Assembly (NCBI GenBank): GCA_001466705.2
Contig: LATX02000210.1
Span: forward strand, 62,001-126,000
Direction: 5' to 3'
Origin: Moniliophthora roreri
Taxonomy: Eukaryota > Basidiomycota > Agaricomycetes > Agaricales > Marasmiaceae
Length of the DNA stretch: 64,000 nt
Shown: positions 11,795 through 22,436 of the stretch, piece after piece
Layout of the letters: each line of letters starts with the position of its first letter
Position numbering within the stretch: the stretch's first letter is position 1
Program-made: the position numbers and the translations under genes
Notes under the pieces: model-generated
The model's database searches: none
What the model was told of the DNA's origin: nothing
What the model saw: only the letters and a program-made list of their open reading frames with translations

Positions 11795-11930
11795 TCAGGA
11801 GATGGATTGGATGATGATGGAGAAGTTGGTTGGGTGCTGGATGAGTCACAGGACTATGACACAGAGTTGTATGGAGATGGAGAGTCATAGAGTGTCTAGA
11901 GCTGGAATCTAGACCTTAACAGGGGGGTAA

Positions 11931-12372
11931 TGTTACGATTGCCTCCATTTTCCCCTTATGCTTCCCCTCAGACCTATTACACCTTCCCAGTTCCCCTTTT
12001 TATCTATGTCATATGCTTCTCATTCTATCAGACTTATTACACTTCTCTAGTTCCCATTTCACTCTCTGATGTATTAATATATACTGACTGCACCAGTATT
12101 TATTAGTTAATGACCGATCTCATCGCTATATACATGTATAGTAGATATGAGTTCAGTTGTACCTATTTAAGCACTCAAGCAGAGACAGAGTCTCTAGCTT
12201 GACCTGGTCAATCAACTCTTTACCTTGCAAAAGCCATGACCAAACTCAGACATTTAGCAGAAGGTTCTACCTACTGTTGATTTGTTGAACTTGAACTTGA
12301 ACTTGATACTTAACGTCGCTTCATCTATAAGTGAACTTGAGTTGTTGTAGTTGCTGTGCAAGTAATGTAACA
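11931..12372 (+). repeat. Gypsy A 3' LTR
   Basis: This is the 442-bp copy of the 5' LTR, preceded by the polypurine tract AGGGGGGTAA. TATTTAAG lies near 12166 and AGCTTGACCT near 12197. It ends GTAATGTAACA, immediately followed by the CTCTT target copy. Confidence 0.9.
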
Positions 12373-12377
12373 CTCTT

Positions 12378-14262
12378 TGGTCAAGCCCCCACAACAATGC
12401 TTCCGTCTATTCCACTGCCATCTCTCACCACCTCACCACATAAGCAGAGGAGGTCAGTGTCCCCAACTGTGGCACAACCTGATGACCCTATGGGTACAAA
12501 TATGGTATGTGATCATTCTGACTCTCTGTCACAATTTGGTTTAATGGCAGTCTCCTCAGGCTATGCAGTCTCCACAGTGAAGCCCGCCATAATTCATTTG
12601 TACACCTGTGGTCCTGATGGTACAGCCAGTTTCAAAAGGAGGAGCAGGCCAAGTGTTAGAGATAACAGTAGTCAGAGTAGAGACTGCCCGTCACGTTCTT
12701 CTTGTAGCTCCACCATATTTTCTTGTACTGTGCTATCCAAAATTGTTCTTGTTGTTGCATGCCTGTTTCTTCTCTCTCATCTTGTAACCTCTGCTAAGGC
12801 AACACACATTCCAACTGCATCTTCCTTATTGATATACTCTCTGAATGCAAATGGTATGGGCCATGCTGTTAAGATGTCTCATGTCAGGACCACCATCAAG
12901 TCAGTCAACCCAAACATCTTTGTTTTCAATGAAGGAAAGACAAAGGAATCTGTCTGGAAAAGTCTTCCCACTGATAAGTATGAAGTCTTTGAGGAATGAG
13001 TGGTGTGATGTGATGGGAATAGTCATCTTTACAAGTGGGGAACAGTGCTAGGCATTCGAAAAGACACTCAAATTGTCCAACAACTCATTATCTCAGATTC
13101 TAGCTTGTGGAGTAGGGTTGTGGCAGTTGATCTGGCCTTGCAGACTGACAACAACTTGACGTTCATTCATCGAGTCTTTGCAGTGTATGCCTCTTGGAAC
13201 CCTAGAACTAATGAGACAAAGGATTTCTGGCCAGCTCTAACAAAATTAGTATGAGAAACCACTACTTCTTGGTTCCTTGCTGGTAATCTTAACACTACTG
13301 TCTCATGCTCCAAATGTCTCATGGGGGGCACAGATGCGAGAAGTTTTCTGCTAAACTTCCTGAAGGATACTAAAGCTGTGGATTTATGGTCTCGCAAACT
13401 AGACTGTAATTGTGTATCTGATTGGACATGCAAAAGTCATGCTGAGAATACAATTGGCGGGAGTATTATTGATAGGGTCGTCACTGCTGCATCTTCACTA
13501 GTGGACTCTGACATTTTGGTAGTCCAAGGGAAAGACACATTCATTCCATGCACTGATCATTGTGCAGTTCTGGGGAAAATCGTGCTGCAACCTGGTGACT
13601 CACCATCTCTTTTTGTTTCTCATCTGGTGACCTTCAATTCTCCTCACATCAAGTACCCCTCTCACAAGGAAAATTATCGCCATGACAATTTCCAAATAGC
13701 TTGTGAACATGCCTGCCGAGAAGAGGGCTTGTTTGACATACATGTGGAAGATGACAACTCCTTTCTACAACTGTACTTGAAACTAGGTGATGTGATGAGA
13801 TGAACCACAGAAGAATCATATGGCAGAGTCAAGAGATTTCACCCAAAAGTGGATCGTGTCACCAATCCAGATATCCAGCGGCAACTTGGCTATGTATGGT
13901 CACTTGGTGGAGCTGTCTGGCTTGCAAGAGGTGATAATTTCTCTCTCTCTCACGCTGCACTCACCTTGTTCCTAAAACTCTCCCACAAATACAATCACCT
14001 CAAACCTGTACACTTGCTGATGACTTTCGTTCTTGAGAAGAAACAGGCTGATTATCACGAACTCTATAGACTCAGAGCTATGGAAATCACTGATCGAGCC
14101 CTTAGAGCAGAGAACTTCAAAATATCCACCGCTCTAAAGGGTGGTTCTACTCATAAACTTTTGATGCCGTCCAGATTTGTCCCTCTCCCACTTGTTGTCA
14201 AGGATCCTCTGTCTAGTGCTCTGGTATCATCTCCTGATCAAGTCAAGGAGGCTACTTGGAAG
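12378..14262 (+). pseudogene. LINE endonuclease region
   Basis: This continues in the frame of 2375-3855. A low-complexity stretch is followed by a hydrophobic segment (about 12716-12800, with VVACLFLLSHLV) and then an endonuclease/exonuclease/phosphatase-type domain. Visible pieces are LIYSLNANG near the start, FVFNEGKT (usual E in the second motif), VYASWNP, FLAGNLNTT (normally GDFN; here degraded) and a terminal CTDHCAV (the SDH-like motif). This domain nicks target DNA to prime reverse transcription. Stops at 12997, 13006, 13252 and 13801 are all TGA in the one frame. The segment ends at the target site of solo LTR C. Confidence 0.75.
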
Positions 14263-14697
14263 TGTTACGTTTCTTTCTATTTAGTATTATGCTTCTCATT
14301 CTATCAGACCTGTACACCTTCCCAGCTCCCTTCTTCTTATCATTCATATGCTTCTCGTTCTATCGGACTTAGTACACCCTCCCAGCCCCCCTTCCTTTTC
14401 TCAGAGTATATGTCATATCCTGACTACGTCAGTATTTATTACTTCATTACCATGGTTGTTGGACGTTTATGCTATGTAGATTACATGATGAAGTTGTATG
14501 TATTTAAGCGCTCAAGCTAAGACTCTAAGTCTTTAGCTTGACCTAGTTAATCAAAACCTGTGTCAACGCCTTAATTGAAGGAACTCTGAACTTTAGCATC
14601 TGCTAAACAAACTCGAACTTGAACTTGTATACTGTTTGTGAAGGGACTTGCCTTTCGTAGATAGTTGAGTTAGTGTTGCTGCATAGGTAATGTAACA
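14263..14697 (+). repeat. Solo LTR C (gypsy) inside the LINE
   Basis: The 435-bp LTR starts TGTTACGTTT and ends GGTAATGTAACA. It is flanked by a perfect 5-bp duplication, GGAAG (14258-14262 and 14698-14702). It contains TATTTAAG and, 34 bp after the start of that box, AGCTTGACCT. It is a different subfamily from A and B by sequence. Removal of LTR plus one GGAAG restores the LINE frame. Such solo LTRs arise by recombination between the two LTRs of a full element. Confidence 0.93.
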
Positions 14698-14702
14698 GGA
14701 AG

Positions 14703-15833
14703 TATTGGTCTACTCTCTATCATTATGAACCAACTCTGATGATACCAAAACCATGGATGACTACACCATCAGTTCATGGTCTTAGAACTGATCTATCAAA
14801 TTGGTGTGGCCTGCTACTGTTGAACTTCATTGCAAACTCACCCATGTCCTTACTAAATTCAGATCTGATCACCTATGTCTCAGAGACGAGAATTCTTCCT
14901 GACACCCAAGTTGCAACTCATAAAAATGTTCAAACAAGAGACCTAATCTCATTTCTAGCAGCTATAAAATGCTGGTCAACTTGGCACAAGAAGCCTGTAT
15001 ATGCTATTAAACGAGACCAAATGAAAAGCTTTGACTATCTATCACCAGAAGGAATGTATGATGCAGTTCGGGCATACAGCCTACCTCTATCAATTATTGA
15101 CTTAGACTGTGCTGCACAAACAGACACCAAATGCTTCATCTGTACTGCACATGGTGTCACAGAACCTATTATTATAACTGGTGTCACCAAGCAAGGTGGT
15201 CCCTTATCCCCTCTGAAATCAACACTCACTACAAGCCTTAGTCACCATTATCTGAGAGATCTTCAATGCTTAGACCCCCATGTCTTGGTCATAAGCTCAG
15301 AATCTGGAATGGCAAATGATCCTCACCACCCAATCGACAATGTGGCTGTACCTATAACCATGGTGGAGGCTACTGATGACTCATACATCTTCTCTACATT
15401 GCTAAACTCTCTTCAGTCTAACATACTGGCAATGGAGCACTTTCAGTATGCTTATGGCTGGCTAACCCAGTGGGCGAAGACATATGCATATGCTCTGAAT
15501 GTGACTGGCCCTCTGCCATGAAAGGTCACCTTTGATTCAATCTCCAGAGGGGATAATCCAATGCAGGTAATGGTCTATAAGGTTCCATTGATTCGAGATC
15601 AATTAGAGTTTCTTGGAGCCAGGGTTGATGAACCCTCCACTCATTTCCAAGAACTCAAGGATATTATTGATAAATTTACTTTCCCACAATTCCAGAGAGC
15701 AACGCCGATAATGCTTCTCAGGAAAATAGTCTCCCAAAACATTTTCTCTAAATGCTGTGCTCTTCTCTCTACAGCCAATAAAGCATGTGGAGGCAGAAGA
15801 TCTGGACAGGCGAATCGCTCAGAAAATACATGA
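14703..15833 (+). pseudogene. LINE reverse transcriptase region
   Basis: The frame continues directly from before solo LTR C when one GGAAG is removed. Typical basidiomycete LINE signatures are visible: RDQMKSFDYLSPEGMYDA, then GVTKQGGPLSPLKSTLTTSL (palm/fingers motif), then VEATDDSYIF carrying the catalytic DD. An in-frame TGA lies at 15519. Around 15760 the homology moves to another frame, so a small indel has occurred. The enzyme would copy LINE RNA at the nicked target; this copy cannot make it. Confidence 0.8.
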
Positions 15834-17769
15834 GAAGCTGCAGTTCCCCTTTCATCTTAATTCTAGGATTCTTCATCTACCTATCTCTCAACATGGTCTA
15901 GGTTTTCCATCCATAGCCCATATAAATGTGATGCTGGCACTCGAGGGTATTTCTAGAGACCTAAATCATCACATACCAGCATACAGGCTCATGGCCCGTC
16001 TTATGCTAAGTGACTGGACATGCTCCATTAATAATTGCATTGATCCTTTACAGAGAACTGACTCCTGCTCAGGGGTAACACTATGGCATCAGATACTCAC
16101 AATGTGGGTCATTGCTCAAAAGGTAATGGGAGACCTGGGTGGACAGCTGACACTCCGGCAAACTGACAAAAGCACTGTCCTGAGTGGTGTGACATCGATA
16201 TCCCACTGTGTGGCGCTGTTCCATAGGAACAAACCCAAAAATCAGCTAAATGTTGATGGCAATATGCTCTGTTCCCTTAGAGCAAAGAAAATAACCAAGA
16301 TATCTCAGCTTGGTGGTTGGAGATGGTCAACATCAGACACCCACTTTGCATTTCATCCAAATCCTAGCCTCAACACATCAGAGTGGTCATGAGCAGCAAA
16401 GGAGAACACTCAGAAAATATTACACTTGCTGAGTCCTTTTGATTTTACTTGGCTTCATGATGGTGATTTCTCAATTCTCATGACACGGGATGATTGAAGG
16501 AGATTAGCAGAAGACAAGATCAGGCAGTCAGCTCACACACAGAGACTATCCCCCATTACCCTGCTGAAGACACCTGGACAGGAGAATCATATACTATGGG
16601 TGTCCAATGGCTCAATGATCCCCACCACAGCAAGCATCCTAGACCAGAAGAATGTGACAGTTGCAGTAATGGGTCAGTTGTCTTGTGCTCTTAGGATCGA
16701 AGGAGTCAGCACCAACATCCTGCATGGAGAAATGATGGGACTTATCATGAGTGCTGTCCTCTCTGAAGACAAACATTGTGGGAAGCACATGGTGTTATAT
16801 TCAGATCACCTTAACGCTGTTCATATCACAAATGACTCTCTCCTAGACATTGACAACATGCAGCTCTGTCATCTCAATGGGTGTTCATATTATCGATAGC
16901 TCCTCCACTTGCTGAGGTGTCAACCAAACACAAGCCTTTCATATGTCAAGGCTCACACAGATGATCCCACACCACCCTCTCTCCTCAACTTTGCAGCAGA
17001 TCATTATGCCTCAAGAGCACAGAAAGTTCACACATTCATTCTTCCTGCTCCAGTTTCTACCTTCTTCATAGATGAATACACCTTCCATTATGGCCCATAT
17101 GGATGGTATGAAGGAAATATCCAAATTCTCACCAAGGCATTGATAGAGCAAAGACTTGCTCAGGACCTTGCGAAAGGCTACAACTTATGGATGCTTGCAA
17201 GTGCATACAAACCAAGGCTGTCACCCAAATATCCTTACATGAGGGCTATGTCCACATATTCAGCAGTAGTTCAGCTGTATGCTCAGTTGGGCCAGCTACC
17301 AGTTGCAGAGATGCTCTTCACAAGACACAAAATCCTGTCACCAAAATGCCACTTAGATTGTTGGAAAGATAGCGAGGACCCTTATCATCTCTTTGTTGTC
17401 TATGGTCATTATAGTCAGTGGAGAAAGGAGGCAGCAGAGATGATTCATGACTGGACCAAGCGAAAGCTCGATGAAGCTCATATTCCAGAAGAGCACCAGC
17501 AAACCTGTCTCTCTACTGCTAAGTCCCTTTTTGTTGATGATGCAGAAATATGGCCACTCAAATATTCTGCTTATTACCTAGGACTCTTACCGTGCTTAGA
17601 CAAGCTGCTGCCCCAGACCCCTAATTTATCCCTCATGGCATAAGAGAGGCTGATCCACCACCTTGTTGCTAACTGGCACACACATGCAATTCAACTGGCA
17701 GGCAGAATCTTTGGAGATTACCAGAGGAAGATGGCAATCAGATATAGCCCTCCTTCCCATAAACATTAA
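15757..17769 (+). pseudogene. LINE post-RT, RNase H-like and C-terminal Cys/His region
   Basis: After the frameshift the protein continues (LHLPISQHGLGFPSI, DLNHHIPAYR). An RNase H-like part spans about 16560-17010 (HGEMMGL, LYSDHLNAV, YVKAHTDD). The final segment has conserved Cys and His around 17348-17410 (CHLDC ... YHLFVV), a degenerate version of the C-terminal zinc motif of fungal LINEs. An internal TAA at 17641 is followed by the expected C-terminus, which ends at TAA 17767-17769. Stops occur at 16390, 16897 and elsewhere. The order of domains supports a LINE rather than an LTR element. Confidence 0.7.
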
Positions 17770-18289
17770 TCCCAGTCATTCCTGTCCTGCCATCTTTTAT
17801 CTTACACTACATTCTTCTAACTTCCTTACTCTGCACTTTCCTTTACTTTCTCACTGAACTATGGATGCTGGTGGTTGGGGCCAACTCCCCATATTGGAGA
17901 TGGTTTTGGTGGTGCATAGGAAACTGTATTAGTTTGCGCTGCATCCCTAATTACTCACCAAGACTGAGAAGGCAGAATGGGCATAGTTAGCTACAACGTA
18001 CTGACAGAGTGTTAGGTTATGTCTCGTGTCCCTAAGGTTCTCTTCTCTTAGAACCAGTTTCTGGGTTCATTTATAGCATAGTTTTGTTCATCAAGGTAGC
18101 ATATTATTAGATTTACTATCCTTAGTCTACTAGACAGAGGTGAATATCAATTTGTAAACATCTTACAAGTGCCACTACTACTACTGGAAATCCACCTGTA
18201 GGAACCTGAGACCCCTCTAGTGGAAAAGGGCCTGTACACAGGCCTCAGGATGGGGGCCTAATAGGCTTCCGAACAAGGCATCATTTGGT
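17770..18289 (+). other. Probable LINE 3' untranslated region; no gene
   Basis: No coding frame is visible. The GC-rich stretch at 18200-18275 (GGGCCTGTACACAGGCC, an inverted repeat that could form a hairpin) looks like a structured LINE 3' end, but I see no tail or target duplication. The sequence then joins gypsy-derived sequence at about 18290. Confidence 0.35.
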
Positions 18290-18781
18290 AAGGACAGGTG
18301 GACACTGCCCACACTACTATTGTAAGTGATGCCTCATCTATGCGCCTGGACATATCACTGCAGGGTGCACTAAGTGAAGATAGTCTTTGCGACTTACATA
18401 TGGAGAGTCTCATTCAGATAGTGGCGCTCTATCAGACCATAATGATTATGATGATGATGGGTATGACAATCATGACAGAGAACAATGATTGAACCTTCAT
18501 TGTGGACACTGAGGAGGAAAAGCAGAAGTTCATGTTTATAGGGGTAAATCCAAAAAAGGTAATGCTGGTGGATTATTAGATGTGAGTTGAGGAACAAATA
18601 GCCAGAGGCTGGCAGCCTGGCACTTTGGAAGATGCAGCGGACAACTTTGAGGCTATGGGGCAAGACTCAACGATGGAAGGGTGGTCTCCAGACAAGTCGC
18701 AGGATTACAATGCAGAACTTTACAGAGACAGAGAACCTTAGAGTAGTCTAGAGCTGGGATCTAGACCTTAACAGGCGGTAA
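18290..18781 (+). pseudogene. 3' internal fragment of an A-like gypsy element (end of third ORF)
   Basis: The segment aligns with 11410-11930 of gypsy A. The second zinc knuckle is recognisable (C-K-stop-C ... APGHITAGC), with a TGA at the same codon as in A. The overlapping tail frame (FIVDTEEEKQKFMFIGVNPKKV) also matches A. It ends in the LTR-proximal tract AACAGGCGGTAA. The 5' remainder and left LTR of the element are missing, so no target duplication can be read. Confidence 0.75.
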
Positions 18782-19214
18782 TGTTACAACCCCCTTATTT
18801 ATTACATATGTTTCCCTTTTCTGTTGGACTTCTTGCACCTTCCCAGCCTCCATTTCTCTCTCTTTTATGCTACTCACTCTATTGGACATGTCCACTTTCC
18901 TTGTTCCCTTTCCTTTTCTCACTCTTATAATACCAATGTGTAAGGATATTCTGACTGTGTCAGGAATCCTTTTATTTAACTGTAAACTACTGCTTACTCA
19001 TGGACTATACATAGTTATCAGATGTATGTATTTAAGTGCCAATACCAGGGTCTAAGCTCTTTAGCTTGACCTGGTTAAATCTAACTATTTGTGTCAATGT
19101 GATAATTGAAGGACTTCTAAACCTCAAGAAACCTCTTGAGTGAACTCAAACTTGACCTGAGGCTTTGTGTAACAACGATAGGACTCTTGTGTTGTTACAA
19201 GAAGTAGCATAACA
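18782..19214 (+). repeat. 3' LTR of the truncated A-like gypsy element
   Basis: The 433-bp LTR starts TGTTACAACC and ends GCATAACA. It carries TATTTAAG near 19029 and AGCTTGACCT 34 bp after the box start, the same spacing as in solo LTR C. It directly follows the internal fragment at 18290-18781. Confidence 0.8.
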
Positions 19215-19269
19215 TTCTCAGACCTCTCTATGTTATCTCCTGACAGTAGTCTATGTGTGATCTTCCCAT

Positions 19270-21330
19270 TATCTACATCCATAGTAGGAGAAGGTTATTA
19301 GAAGATCTGAGTATGGGAGTCATCAGATTGGGAGTTGAGTTGCCTGAAGGTGTAATAGTAGTTGGTTGTTCACTAGATACCATTGATGAGTGGGCATTCT
19401 CAGTAACAATAGAGGCAGCACTCTCACTAGACCCAGCTAATGAGGATAGAGTGAGACTTTCAGGCACCATGGATATAGTTGGAGCAGAGTTAGATGATGT
19501 ATTATGTTGAGTCTGCTCATGTTGAGATCTAATGGATTGACCCAAAGCAGTGGTTCTATGATAGTGCTCTTGAAGACAGTGAGGGATATCCCAATTGTTT
19601 GGGAGATTCCAAACTTGAGGGCCCTAGTAGGTGGTCATGGCAGATATGCCATAAAGGCAGATACATTCTTCTGTGTGTTCATGAAGCTCATTCCAATGCC
19701 ATACTTGCATTGGGTAAAGTTCATCAGCATCCTTCAGGAGGTTCATAGCCTGTGAGTGCATAGAATTGATGGTGCTAACTGTGATTCCCATATAGGCAAG
19801 ATCACATACCAGCTGTTCCATCATGAGATTGATCAATGAGTGCCCTGATGCACAAGATACAGTTCTTTTGGGATTTACAGATACATAGTAGAACTGGAGG
19901 AGTTGTTTATAGAGGAATGGCTGTGAAACCAGCTTGAGGAAAACAATTAGAAATTGGTGACATGCTGGGGCACTTGTACCCTGGAGACTCTTGGTTTTGT
20001 TCTTGGGTACTATTTCATAGTACCATGCATGGCCATACACTGACCAAAGATTGACCTGGAGGTGGTGAGAGACTCAGATACCTGGAGCAGTTCATGCATT
20101 TGATTGAAGAGTGAAGTATAGGGCCTGCTGCTTAGGAGTAGCATCCTATGGGTGTTGAGAAACATTTGAGAGACTGGTAGGTACTTCCCTGGGTATGTTA
20201 TTGCTATTGAAGTGGGTATGGTCATATCTGGTGTTATGATACTATGGAGAAAGTCTCTAATTCTCCTGTATGTAGTGAGAACCTGCTGGTATGTTGGTGG
20301 AATGTCTTTGAAGACTGTTCACCAATGCTACCATGGACTGGATTTGGTAAATAACACTATATTCTCTGTGCTGGGATGCTTGAGCCAATAGCTGTCTAGC
20401 TTCTTTGACTGACTCAATAAGATCCATCATGTGGGAGGCTGTGTTTGGTGTAGATAGGTCATTGAACACGATGTGCTGCTGATAGTTGTGAGTGAAGTCA
20501 CTCAGCACATGTTCATCTGGAACCAGTAGATCACATGGGTTTTGATATCCTGTAGGTTTTTAGAGTTTAGCTTGCTTTTGCTTCTTAGACTCCTCTTTCA
20601 ATCCATTATCTTTATCAGAGAATGCTTCATTGCCATACATGTCAAAGGTGGTCATCCTGGTGGATTGACTCATTGTAGCAGAGTGGGGGTTAGGTGTAGG
20701 AGGCATGGTGTTAGATGGTGAAGTAGGTGAGATGCTAGAGGGTGAGTATGTTTGAGATAAGGGTGCATGCCAAGAAGCAGATAGCAATTGATTGATAGAG
20801 TTGTCTCTTGACATGTTGGTGAATAGAAATGGTCAATTTGGTGTAATGTTTTGATGGTTACCTTGACAATAGCTTCTATTAAGTTGATCTTTGAGGGAAT
20901 TGGCATGTGCAATCCATCCATTAATACTGGTATTAGCTTGATCCTGTTCCTGTGTAAGTTTAGCCACTTGTTCTTGAAGTATGGTTATTTCTTGTTGTGC
21001 CACTTGAAGTTGTTCAACTTCTTGATTGAGGTGCTGGTTCTCTCATTCCAGTGTCTCCAGCCTAGTTGATTCCATCTTCATGTGTTGCTCCATTTCTCTC
21101 TCTGCCCTTGTAAATGAGCCTCCTTCTATTCTTCCTTCTGTCAGGTGCATCACATACTTGAAGCATATTTCGCATTCTTTCCTGTGTTGTACAATTTTGA
21201 ATAGTTGATCAAACAGCTATTTCTGACTGTGATCCATGTCAACATCCTCTTCCTTCTGCTGGTTCTCTCTAGTAAAACTGTGAGGTGGTTTGTCATTGCA
21301 GTTTTGGTTCTGGTTTGACATGGGCACCTT
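19270..21330 (-). pseudogene. Element F: coiled-coil ORF downstream of an antisense gypsy pol
   Basis: Read on the minus strand, an ATG near 21320 opens a protein (MSNQNQNCND ...). It contains a long heptad-like coiled coil rich in Gln and Glu (about 21130-20870), a Ser/Pro-rich block near 20780-20670, and then several globular pieces in shifting frames down to about 19270. Stops and frame changes show decay. It lies 3' of the integrase end of the same element, so it occupies the position that the third ORF has in gypsies A, B and D. No zinc knuckle is visible, and it looks unrelated in sequence. The function is unknown. Confidence 0.45.
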
Positions 21331-22383
21331 TGGTTGAGTTCAGGCTCAAACTCTGTGCCCTATATATTCTTCTCTCCAGCTTACTTCCACATTGACTGGA
21401 CCACTTTCTCCTTTGGTAAGTTCTGCCACCTTTTCACTCCTGTGAGCTTCAAATATTCATCCAGTGCCTTCAGTAATTTGACATCAGCATAGGGCTGCCA
21501 TGTCTTGTCTTCAAGCACTTAATGTATCTCAAAGTATATTTTTCTATTATGCTATTTGTGGCCTTCAATGGCTTCTACAAATTCTTCAGCATCATCTGGT
21601 CAGCCAAAATTGTATGGTTCAGGCCAAGAGTGATTCGGAAATAAGATAGAATTGTTCTCTTCATACAGGCACAATAAACTGATATGGAACACTAGATGTA
21701 ATCCTCATTTCACTAGGTCTTCAGGAAGTTCAATTTGGTAATTCAATGTCTTCAGAAATGTTTTCACAATCAAATATGGGCCCATGAACTTGAGACATAG
21801 CTTTGCAGCACAGTCTTTGGGTAAGTTCAAGTTTTTAGTTGACAGGTACACCTTCTGTCCTTCTTTCAATTCACATTCTTCTCTTCAATTTTGATTGGTG
21901 TAGTGTGACTGAAATACCTATGCTTCTATAATGCTATCTCATGTGCATCATATAGATTTTGCATGGCTTGGACAGCATATGCTCTTACTTCTGGTGGTAC
22001 ACTTGAGTCATATTAGACTTCTCACATCATGGTGGGTAAATAACCATAGTTAAGTTTGAAGGGTGTGAATCCTGTTGTGGCACTGATACTTGAATTGATA
22101 GCAAATTCTACTATTGGTAATTTCTCCAACCAGTTCCTCTGGGTTTGACAGTGGTGCATAGAATTTGTGTTGTATTTTGAATTGACTGTTCAGACATGCT
22201 GTTGGTCTGTGGGTGAAATGCAGTGGACATAAGTAACTTGGTCTCCAAAAGATAATAGAGCTTGGTCCAGAAGGCAGAGGTGAATTTGGAATCCCAATCC
22301 AAGACTATTGACTCCAGTAGCCCGTATAGTTGTACAATTTCCTTGAAGTATTGTAATGCCAAATCAGAAGCAGTGATATGCAT
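21331..22383 (-). pseudogene. Element F: gypsy integrase core and C-terminal region, antisense
   Basis: The minus strand encodes a Ty3/gypsy integrase core with SIVLDWDSKFTSAFW (normally SDRD), LLMSTAFHPQTN and EFAINSSISATTGFTPF. The C-terminal part of pol follows (VYLSTKNLNLPKD, KFMGPYLIVKTFLKTLNYQIELP). The catalytic neighbourhood HPQTDG is changed to HPQTNS. Several stops are present. The 5' part of the element (gag, protease, RT) is absent: homology ends where the E LTR region begins, at about 22390. Confidence 0.75.
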
Positions 22384-22436
22384 AACTTTTACCTTTTATT
22401 TTGCATGCAAATAGAGAATATTTTGCACTTTATAGT

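Larger units (their letters stand above)
3856..12372 (+). mobile_element. Gypsy A: decayed Ty3/gypsy chromovirus inserted in the LINE
   Basis: The two LTRs begin TGTTACGATT and end GTAATGTAACA. Flanks are CTCCT and CTCTT, a 5-bp target duplication with one mismatch. The internal order is self-priming PBS, gag, pol (protease, RT, RNase H, integrase, chromodomain), a third ORF and a polypurine tract AGGGGGGTAA. Gag and pol have no frameshift but 16 in-frame stops, 14 of them TGA. Two CACTA-like MITEs inserted later: one in the left LTR, one in the third ORF. The element therefore postdates the LINE and predates the MITEs. Confidence 0.92.
2375..17769 (+). mobile_element. Non-LTR retrotransposon (basidiomycete LINE), interrupted by gypsy A and solo LTR C
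   Basis: The LINE coding region is recovered by removing two LTR insertions, each with its target duplication. Gypsy A sits at 3856-12372 (flanks CTCCT and CTCTT). Solo LTR C sits at 14263-14697 (flanks GGAAG and GGAAG). The joined sequence encodes a coiled-coil N-terminal region, an apurinic-type endonuclease, a reverse transcriptase, an RNase H-like segment and a C-terminal Cys/His segment. It is dead: there are several in-frame TAG and TGA stops and at least one frameshift near 15760. Neither the 5' nor the 3' terminus could be delimited by a target duplication. Confidence 0.85.

Noticed and set aside
18200..18275. GC-rich inverted repeat as a possible transposon terminus or terminator
   Set aside because: No partner inverted repeat or target duplication nearby; more likely structure in the LINE 3' UTR.
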